Positions 55,764 through 64,000 of a DNA stretch of 64,000 bases are shown piece by piece; position 1 is the stretch's first letter; each line of letters opens with the position of its first letter. The stretch comes from Physcia stellaris. Its lineage: Eukaryota > Ascomycota > Lecanoromycetes > Caliciales > Physciaceae. A model generated the notes under the pieces. The model searched no databases, was not told the origin of the DNA, and was given only the letters and a program-made list of their open reading frames with translations. The position numbers were made by a program, and so were the translations under genes. Location of the stretch: contig JABSSW010000011.1 in the NCBI GenBank assembly GCA_018902385.1, forward strand, positions 558,001 to 622,000, in the 5' to 3' direction.

Positions 55764-58700
55764 ATGGGCAACGTTGGCAGTCGGCCGGAGGAGGGAGCTG
55801 CGCTCCTCCTTCGAGACCAGGCTCGCTGTGAGCCCATAAGGCCATGCTGTTAAGGGATCATATTTTGCTAATCGCGTTCTTGTGTAGTATCGATTGCATC
55901 ACTCACCGTTACCAATGCTCGACGAAAAGTTCTCCTGAACATAGTACCCAACGCATTCCCCGCCAGCAGGATCCTGGCCAGAAAAGAAGCCAACGATGAG
56001 AGCCCGATCGCATACATCCAGGTAGCTATCGGCAGTACACTGAATGAGTCCTAATTTCTAATCACGATTAGGACCCCGAGTCTTCCTCAACATCGCCTTT
56101 ACCATCCTTTATACCCTCCCTCAGCAATGAGGATGAACTCGACCTTACCTTCACGTTTATTATCCGTCAATCGCAAAGTAATGTTTCTGGTGCATCTGAT
56201 GCTGTGGATACGTTTGTCAATGGTCTCACATTCGCTTTTGCGTCTAGCAATAAAGATCTGGACAATCTGGTGACAAGGGAGTTCCACGCAGACCCGAATT
56301 TACATAAAAACTCAAATGTGGAGTTAGTGGGTGATTATTCAACGAACGGGTGTCCATCAATGCGATTCGAATGGTCTTGGAGATGGAGACCGCCTAAGCT
56401 GATCGAAGACAGAGGCGGAGGATGGCGAAATATATGCAGCTTCGTCGAGTATGATCAGAAGGCTCACAGGCTCGCCACGCTTGCAACATTCACTTTCTGG
56501 GTCCAGAACAATCAGCCGCCCGTCAACAGTCCCTTTCTCGGGACTCCTGCGTACGAGCTGAAGGTGCCGCCTCGTCTGCGATTACCATCCTCGCAGTCGG
56601 TTCAATCAGCCATGAGTGAGTCAGATCAGACAGAGTACATGGGTCCGCCTTCACCGGTTGGAGAGGCGCCTGACGATGGGTTGGGACTTGTGCATGCAAT
56701 AACGAAAGATACTATGAAGATCGATATTGCTTGCGTCAGACCAGGTGAGGACATGAGCGCGACAGAGGACGGTCCACTCTTTCGAGCCACCATGAAAGCT
56801 CTCGAGCAAAAGACCGGAAATATGCGTTTGAGGATGAAGAAAGTCTTGAAAAAGGCAGAAGCCGCCCAGGCAGCGCAGGTGGACTGTAACGAAGCAGTGG
56901 CCGCCTTCACAGAAGCACTCCGCGAAGCGTGTGCTTCGAATGCGAATGCCGTCCAGCCGGCCCTAGAGCATTACTTTGAGAAGATTGCAAAGCAGATCTT
57001 ACAATACGAGAAGCAGAACACTATGCATCTACGAAAACTTATCATCGAGCCACTGTCAAAGCTGTACAATATAGACATCAAACAAGCCGAGGCCAAAAAG
57101 AAAGACTTTGAAGAGGAGAGTAAGGACTATTATGCGTACGTGAGCCGTTATCTAGGTCAGAGACAAGATTCTCTAAAGGAGAAGAAACGAAATGAGAGCG
57201 ACTCCAAATACCAGACGAAGCGACGGAATTTCGAGTTGAAGCGTTTCGACTATTCATCGTTCATGCAGGATCTCCATGGAGGAAGAAAAGAACAAGAGGT
57301 TCTTTCCTGTCTTACAAGATACGCCGATACGCAAGCGAAGAGCTTCCTAGTTACGGCGAATAAGGTGGAGGAGATGACACCACAGCTTGAAGCTCTAATC
57401 AACGAGGTCAATAGGGCGGACAAAGAATTCCAATTCCAGCGCACCGAAAGGGAAGAGAAGCGACGAAACCTCGAGAAGAGCACTACGACCTACATCGAGC
57501 CTGAAGCAACATCGGCGTCGACCGCGCCTCAACCGCCTGCAAGTAATCAAGCCAATGGGAATTACGCCTCAGATTCCGAAATGTCACGCTCGGATAGTAA
57601 TCACCGAAATGGCTTGCATTACTCTTCTTCGGTTGCGTCGCAGCATGGGCCTACTTTAACAGTCCAATCGCCCAACAATGGAAACGCTGTAACATCTAAC
57701 AGTCGGCCTACCAGCGTTTCATACATGAGTCCCGACAAGTTCAAAGGTTTTCGTGATCTCGAGGAAAGAGACCATAGCTATGCAAGCGGATCTGAGAAAA
57801 TACAGCACAGGAAGGAAGGGCTTCTTTGGGCACTGAGCAGGCCAGGCTCGCACGCGGATCCAAAAGGGCTCAACAAGCAAGCATGGCATAAGTTAGTAAT
57901 TGATGTAGTAGATGACAACAACGTTACTAACGTATTACAGATTCTGGATTGTCCTTGATCAGGGTAAGCTCTCGGAATACAGTAACTGGAAGCAAAGGCT
58001 TGATCTACACATGGAGCCGATAGACCTACGAATGGCTTCCGTCAGGGAGGCTCGTAATGCTGAGCGAAGATTCTGCTTCGAAGTCATAACACCTCAATAC
58101 AAGCGAGTGTACCAGGCCCCGTCTGAGGAAGACATGAACAGCTGGATCAACTCGCTCAACAATGCCCTTCAAAACGCATACGAAAGCCGAAGTAGACCAC
58201 AGTCTTTCACACCCTCGTCAAACAGCGAAACACCTCATCGCGACATCGGATCCGTTTTGACGGGTAAAAGCTCTTCCTACTCCGGCCATCACCACACACC
58301 ATCACACGTAACAAGCAGCGTTCCCCGACGGACAACTGTTGGGGCAAGGCCGATCTATGTTCGCAGCGAAAGCAATAGCTTCGAAGAGAATCCCTCCAAA
58401 CTACTCCAAACTATCCGCGACAACGACCAAGGAAATTGCTGGTGCGCCGACTGCTGTTCCGGCAGCAAAGTTGAATGGGTTTCCATCAACCTTGGCATAA
58501 TCCTCTGTATCGAATGCAGCGGTATTCACCGTTCCCTAGGAACCCATATCTCCAAAGTCCGCTCCCTTACCCTCGACACCACCTCCTTCACCACCGACGT
58601 CGTCGAACTCCTCCTCCTCGTCGGCAACCGCATCAGCAATATGGTCTGGGAAGCCACCCTCGCACCCGACCTCAAGCCCCCACCCCACGCGAACCGCGAC

Positions 58701-59246
58701 CGCAGGCTCAGATTCATCACGAGCAAATACGTGGACCGAGCCCACGTCCAACCCATCACCTCCACCCTCTCCCACTACTCCACCCCTGACGAAACCCTCC
58801 TCGCCTCGGTCAAGAAAAACGACATCCAAGGCGTCCTCTACGCGCTCGCTCTCCGCGCCAGCCCCAACGCCGCAGACCGCTCCCGCAACACGCACTGCAT
58901 CTTCCTCGCCCTCGCAGCCGCCGACCCCGCCGCTCCGGCCGGGGCGTCCCCCTCGCTGCACATCCGCTCCACCTCCGCCACGCACAAGAATGCGCCGCAG
59001 AGCGTGACGGCGTTTCCGATCGCGGAGCTGCTGGTGCAGAATGGGGGCGTGCTGCCGACGACGCTGCCGGCGTTTCCGCTCAGTGCCAATGCGCTGCTGT
59101 ATCTGGAGCAGAAGAGCGCGAGGGATACGTTGGGCGAGTTGCCTGTTATTGGCAAGGGGGGAGGAGGTGTGGAGGGGGCGAAGGGGGGCGAGACGGCGAA
59201 GTTGCAGAAGAGGGTTGGGCCGCCCGTTGTGAGGAAGCAGGTTTGA
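55764..59246 (+). CDS. csx2: BAR-PH-ArfGAP protein (Csx2/centaurin type)
   Basis: A GTPase-activating protein for Arf, acting at membranes in vesicle traffic. Exons 55764-55827, 55888-56021, 56072-57891 and 57941-59246 give 1107 residues with all phases consistent. The N-terminus MGNVGSRPEE carries a myristoylation-type glycine. A helical BAR-like region (LFRATMKALEQKTGNMRLRM to TPQLEALINEVNRADKEF) lies at about residues 270-470. A PH domain follows (FWIVLDQGKLSEYSNWKQRL to EEDMNSWINSLNNAL). The ArfGAP zinc finger reads CWCADC, then CIECSGIHRSLG with the catalytic Arg. The C-terminus has ankyrin-like helices (LLASVKKNDIQGVLYALALR). Length and order match fungal Csx2/Cnt-type proteins. GC content rises strongly in the last 700 bp. 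Confidence 0.95.
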
Positions 59247-59953
59247 TGGAGGAGTCTTGTGGGGATGTGAGACGGAGGGTATGAGATCTTTTTTTTTGTT
59301 TCTTCATTAGAGACTGTTTCGACGAAGCGATGTTCAAGGAGCACTGGGCATTGAAGCTACGAGATGATGTCCTCTGGTGTTTTAAACAGGTGTCTGGGTC
59401 AACGGGCATGGGGAATGGCGTTCTGGGTGTTTGTTTGCGTATGCCGGCTTCAGGATACCACGGCGGCGTTGGCACGGCTTTCATTACATCGAGCATCGTG
59501 GATGCTCGGATATTCATAATCAGAGGGAACATCGGCATCTGGCTAATGTCTAGTTGTTAGGGAATAGGAGAGTGTACTGCTGGCATTCCCGGCGAAGGAA
59601 GGGGATCTTTGTCTTAGCTCTATTATGGTCATTTTTATACTTCTGATAAGTGGACTGTTATAGTGCATGGGCTTCGTTCACAGAGAGTTCCTTCTGGTTC
59701 CGTTCTCTTGTCTCCTGACGATAGAGAGAAAGGTGGTTGTATGTAACCTATTCGGCCCGAGCAAACTCTTGTGTATGACCCAATCGATTTGAAAGAAGCC
59801 AAATCGGCAGTCCAAGCCCTCACCTCATCCTGGTCGAAGACTCACAGCTGGGCAGAGATAATCGACACATTCAAAAGCTGCATTCCGGAACTCGCTCTAT
59901 GAAACCCTGATGTACATGCAATGGTAGTCCGAAGATCGCCCCAAGCGCCTTTT
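59247..59953. other. Convergent intergenic region, 0.7 kb
   Basis: Between the stop codons of the ArfGAP gene and the proteasome gene. It starts with a T9 run soon after the ArfGAP stop. No gene supported. Confidence 0.45.
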
Positions 59954-60818
59954 CTAATCCTGCCTTCCTTTCAACAGCCGCTTTGTGACTTTATCTTTTT
60001 CGATGATATAGACATGCGCGCCCCAGCCCGAGAGCGCGTCTCGATCCACCGCGTTCAGCAGCGCTTGCGAGATTGTTTCGAACAGATCTTCCGGTCCCTA
60101 GTGAGTCCAGAAACGTCAGCATTTCATTACCCACCCTTGCGGAAAAGCCAGCCAGCGGGAGGGAACCCCCAACAAAGCTCATTCGAGAAACAACGGGGTA
60201 TCGAAGCGTCAAGCCGACATACCAAATCCGGCTCCCACAGCCCCTCGCACGTCCCAAACAGCTGATCGCTCGCCGTGCCGGACACAATAAAGTCCTTCGC
60301 GAAATCAATACACCCAATACTATCGAACCCACAAATAAATGGCTCGCCCAGCTCCCCGGCCTCCTTGGGGGGCATGATGCCCGCAACAACGGGCCCCACG
60401 AACCAAGGGCCGAAGCGCTTCTCGTAAAGCGACGTGCTGACCAGATTCGCCATCGTCTTGGGGCTTATGGCGCGCTCCTCGCGCAGGCGGTACATGTTGA
60501 CTTTGTAGCGCAGCAGGTCGGACACGGAGGCGATGTCCGTCGCTAGCCCCGTGAGGCCGACGTAGAGGTTTGGGCCGTAGGGGAAGATTTTGGGGAAGTT
60601 GTTTGAGATGGTCAGGGCTTGGAGGCCGAGCCGCAGGTCGCAGGCGATGGCGACGCAGTTTTTGCCCGTCATTGCTAGGCAGGCGCCGCCGTCTGGATGG
60701 TGTGAGTTGGGTGGGAAAGGCTTGGGGTGGCTTGGGGGAGCTTACTTATGCTGAAGGGGAGCTCTGGAGGTTTGGGTCAGTATATGTGGCTTGTCTGGGG
60801 ACGGTGGAGGCGTACCAT
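59954..60818 (-). CDS. PUP3: 20S proteasome subunit beta-3
   Basis: A structural, non-catalytic beta subunit of the 20S proteasome core. Exons: 60818-60816 (the ATG alone), about 60761-60746, 60692-60223, 60097-59954. Exon 3 starts [20 protein letters not shown] and includes [36 protein letters not shown] and [19 protein letters not shown]. The last exon gives [20 protein letters not shown] and ends KRLLKGRQD, all highly typical. The short second exon is ambiguous. With the acceptor at 60764/65 it is out of frame; with the next AG two bases further it reads LPFSI before NGGAC. One extra C in its C4 run would give SSPFSI, the usual fungal start. It is convergent with the ArfGAP gene. Confidence 0.93.
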
Positions 60819-62189
60819 GACCGAGGGATGTTGAGGGTTTGACTTGGTTTCTCCGGTTGCTCGGTTTTACTGAGGGATGCTCACTGCAGTGAGGGAAGGA
60901 CTTGCAGAATATACAGGCTTCGAGATATTGCAGAGCTTCACTCCACTGGTCTACGCGTAGTTGCCCGGGATGGTCGGTCCGCATCCCTCTAGCGTTTTCA
61001 CTGCGTTAGCTAGCCGAGCTAGTGGGGCGAGAAATTTTCAAGAAGGCAGCATGGGAGACGTCTCTATGTATTTTCGTTGATGTTATGTGGGAATTTTCCT
61101 TGGTTTCTATTCTGCCAGTGTTTCTTTATCATCGAAGGAACCTTTTGCAACCAAATTTAGCCTCCTATTCCCATCTCTTTAGCATCGAGCACCCTAGAGT
61201 AACCCGGTGTTTATCCCATGGTCAGTGGTGCTCCCGCGTATCGTCACTGGCCTACCGCTCTTGACACGGAGCACATGAACATAAACTCGAAGAGACATTA
61301 TCTTCTGATTTTGTTCCAAGTCGGGTAACAGTAGGTGCGTCGGGTTATAATATAAAATTAGCACCACTGAGTATCAGACCATGAGATAAGTCAGGAATTC
61401 GCCGCCAACACTACTTCTCTCTAAACCAGGAAACCGACTAATGTCTGCATTCTCTCAAAGACCACATTCTGGTCTGCCAACGACCGGCTTCGTGTGTCAA
61501 CGAGACCGAGATAACATCAGATTAGACTATCCAAAAGTCCTTTCTTCCCTTGAAAATTCCGACAGCAACGTCAGGAAGCCGCTTGCGAAAACGAGAGTGA
61601 TTGATATATGAATCAAGTCCGAGCGATCATTATTCATCACAGGCTTCTCTCAGACGATCCAGGCCCCTTCAGCCTGTTATTCAGTTGATACTTTACCACC
61701 GCTTCAAACGAAGTCCTCGATTTGGGAACGATTGGACGTGGCATCCAGGTGCCGACTAATCGAAACCCGCGGCTTCCAGTAGTTCCTTGAATTGCGTCTG
61801 AGTGCGATCGAGGGTGGAGAGAGCGCCTTTACTGTAAGGTCCAGCTAGCCATCGTAGAGAGGAACCATAGCTTCTGTCTTCCCTTGGCAATTGCCAAGAT
61901 ATATGACTCAATTCCAACATCAACTATTTGATCATCCAGCAGCGCTTTCGGTGTAATGAGAATCAACGGCGCCCAACTATAAGCGTTGTAGCAACTCACT
62001 CACACCATATCCTTCTCATTACCCGTGGGGTGCGCTGAGTTCCGGTCAGGGAGGTGGATCTCTGCCTCTTGTTCGACTTGGATTTCATCTGGATGAAAAG
62101 CGAGATCAAATACTTCGTGTGAGCTGTTGGAACTGGGGACATTCGTCAAGTTACCAGTCGGGTTTGCAGAATTCGTCATCCTCCTTAGT
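60819..62189. other. Intergenic, 1.4 kb
   Basis: Holds the promoter of PUP3 and the 3' flank of the rhodopsin-domain gene. No open frame with recognisable content on either strand. Confidence 0.45.
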
Positions 62190-63337
62190 TCAATGTTCGA
62201 ACGCTTCTGGTAGATTCCCTTGTTCGAATATGTTGGCCCGGGGGCTGAGGGGTGTTCCTTTGCGAAGACGATCGAAGATAGGCTTGAGGGTCGGGATATT
62301 GCCGCAAATGATGACTAGGGATACCTCTGCACTATTTCATACAGCAATTAATAGGAGGACTCGAATGATCGGGTAAGCTTTAAACTCACGCTGCCCATGC
62401 GGAGATCGGAATCTGTGCCCCTAGGAGACGTCAGCATTTGTCCGGAGTCGGACTTGGCAGCTCTTCCTTACAGGTGAAATCTGTTCCGGGTCTCGAGAAG
62501 AACGCTGCAGTCTTGATAGCGGAGCATATTCCAGCACTATGTCTTGTAAGTCATGATCAACAGTCGCATGAGCAGCGGCAGCCTACAAGACACCAAGACT
62601 TAAAAGACAACAAAGGCCGACCTTATGCTTCGGGTGCATGTTTAATTTCCAAAGGACGGTACTTGGAATCAAGGCTAAGGCAAAATCCATGAAGGTGCCG
62701 TATACTGTACTCTTCATCAACCAGGTTACGATCTAGAAGTGTTGCAGACTTACACGACTGAAGCAATGCAATGTCTGAAAGGACATGGGGTTCTCGGCAC
62801 CCTGTGCCAGGGGTCTTCTGCCACAACGCCGAACATTGCACAAAGGCTAATATGATATACACGACAGTGATAGCCATGTAGAGGGCCAGATTAGTATATA
62901 TAAACCACTTCTGCCAATAGACGCTTTTCTGAAGGATTCGCAGCATTAAAACCGCAACACTGGCTTTTCCAAACGCAGAAGCCATGATGCTGAAAGGGTT
63001 GGCCAAAATTGCGTATTTCAAGATCAGCGTCACCTCAGTTGAGTTGAGATAGAATAGGTGTCGAGCTCCCCCATTGGTCATTATAACAGTAAACAGCCCA
63101 CACGTTATCGTAAACAGAACCTATCAGTATTAGTAAGTCGGCAAGCTCTGATATGATTAGGATTACCGTGGCGAGGGCCATTAAGTAGTCATCCATACCA
63201 AGCCTCTTGGATCGAAGACGTACGAAGACTCTCGCAAACGTCGACATCAAAGCAAATCCATAAGGAAACCAAGTTATAATCAGCAGAGGAGCTGCTCTAT
63301 TACGATCGCCATCCGGTGGTGGTGAGAGTACCTCCAT
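62190..63337 (-). CDS. Fungal rhodopsin-domain (SAT4-type) integral membrane protein
   Basis: A seven-helix membrane protein of the large fungal rhodopsin-domain (DUF/PF20684-like) family, whose function is mostly unknown. Six exons: 63337-63167, 63120-62754, 62704-62587, 62536-62472, 62420-62390, 62331-62190. They are joined by 46-58-nt introns with consistent phases and give 297 residues. Typical blocks are FARVFVRLRSKRLGMDDYLM, LILKYAILANPFSIMASAFG, LFTITCGLFTVIM, MDFALALIPSTVLWKLNMHP, SLGVFAGICSAIKT, DFTWAQIPISAW and VIICGNIPTLKPIFDRLRKG. It is a little short of the common 350-400, with a brief tail after the last helix. The exons are small, so single-frame views show only fragments. Confidence 0.9.
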
Positions 63338-64000
63338 TTCATGAAAAGCCAAGGGTACTGTGATAATGAGTGATGTAAATTTCCTTGTTCTAGGGATCAG
63401 GACGAGAGAAGGGAAGGGAACGCTCCTTAGCCCGTCTCGATCCACCACTTAGTAATTAAGGCAATTCCACGGAAACAGGAAGACATCGCGGTGCGTGAGT
63501 GCCCGTCGACTCTACCATCAAGTGAGTCAGCTGGACTGGTTGCATAAAAATTGGTGCGAATGATTGACAGACTGCACAAGACACTGCTGCTGACATGCAT
63601 ATTCACGCATGTACAGATCTCAGTGCGGCCGTACACGGGACGACGGCCAGCAAGAGACAGCTACAACAAGAAGAGAAGTAACTTTCAGTGCGTCTACTAT
63701 CGCAGCAAACAAATCACCGCTTGCAGGTCGTAGACCTGTGCACAGGTGGAGGATAGCACAAGTAGTTTAGCGCGTGGGAATCGCCATTTGATGCACAAGA
63801 AACTCCCCAAATATGTTTGGACATGATGAGGGACCGGCGTTGGGGTTGGCCTTGGGGCTGAGCTCTCCTGGAAGCCTAATTAGAAAAGGTGTGCCATACC
63901 AACCTAATGCATCGAGCAATGCAGTCATCCAACGAACGCACTGGGTGCAGTCAGTCGGTGTGAGGTTGCGTAAGAAATTAAGCGAGAATTAAGCCACGTG
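63338..64000. promoter_or_regulatory. Upstream region of the rhodopsin-domain gene
   Basis: About 660 bp to the right edge. Short frames only. It should contain the promoter of the minus-strand membrane protein gene. No other feature supported. Confidence 0.4.

Noticed and set aside
1-64000. CRISPR arrays, rRNA genes, bacterial-type operons
   Set aside because: No spaced short repeats or rRNA-like sequence seen; gene structure is eukaryotic throughout.

Overview
This window is nuclear DNA of a filamentous ascomycete (Pezizomycotina). The protein-coding genes have many 46-60 nt introns with GTRNGT donors, CTRAC-like branch points and YAG acceptors, and they encode typical fungal proteins: a sphingolipid C9-methyltransferase, an Atg10-type E2, an NpgA-type phosphopantetheinyl transferase and a rhodopsin-domain (SAT4-type) membrane protein. 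I cannot fix the class from sequence alone.

Layout. 1-1281: 5' part of a sphingolipid C9-methyltransferase gene (minus strand, running off the left edge). 1609-13327: an 11.7-kb AT-rich island. It is a Ty1/copia LTR retrotransposon (153-bp LTRs, perfect ACATT target-site duplication) with a Ty3/gypsy element (309-bp LTRs) inserted in it. Both are dead and heavily C-to-T mutated. 13464-24739: a WRN-type 3'-5' exonuclease gene, LSM5, and a very long disordered protein with a folded N-terminus and a C-terminal coiled coil whose layout resembles meiotic axis proteins (Red1/SYCP2). 27155-30367: a divergent pair, phosphopantetheinyl transferase and a gamma-glutamylcyclotransferase-like membrane protein. 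30368-40453: a large Ser/Pro-rich unknown protein, an ATG10-like gene, a U2B''/U1A-type RRM gene and a cysteine-containing secreted protein. 41397-43160: an MFS sugar transporter. 43.5-49.9 kb: a gene-poor stretch. 49.9-63.4 kb: a small ORF, a SAM plus HMG-box protein, a 69-aa two-exon protein, a BAR-PH-ArfGAP protein (Csx2 type), proteasome subunit beta-3 (PUP3) and a rhodopsin-domain protein.

Most unusual signal. The hypermutation of the retroelements is RIP-like but has the wrong dinucleotide context. Comparing the two LTR pairs by eye gives 42 differences, all transitions; 33 lie at CpT, 6 at CpC, 3 at CpA and none at CpG. Classical Neurospora RIP targets CpA. As expected from CpC targeting, conserved tryptophan codons in the pol remnants read TGA.

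Two cautions. Several host genes lose frame at G/C homopolymers (13970, 30572, 38619, 51825, possibly 60759), so either the assembly carries indel errors or these genes are broken. Gene models were spliced by eye from the sequence; the ATG10-like gene, the secreted protein and the N-terminus of the 1.6-kaa protein are only partly resolved. The genes are ordinary dispersed fungal housekeeping genes; I see no secondary-metabolite cluster or operon-like system.
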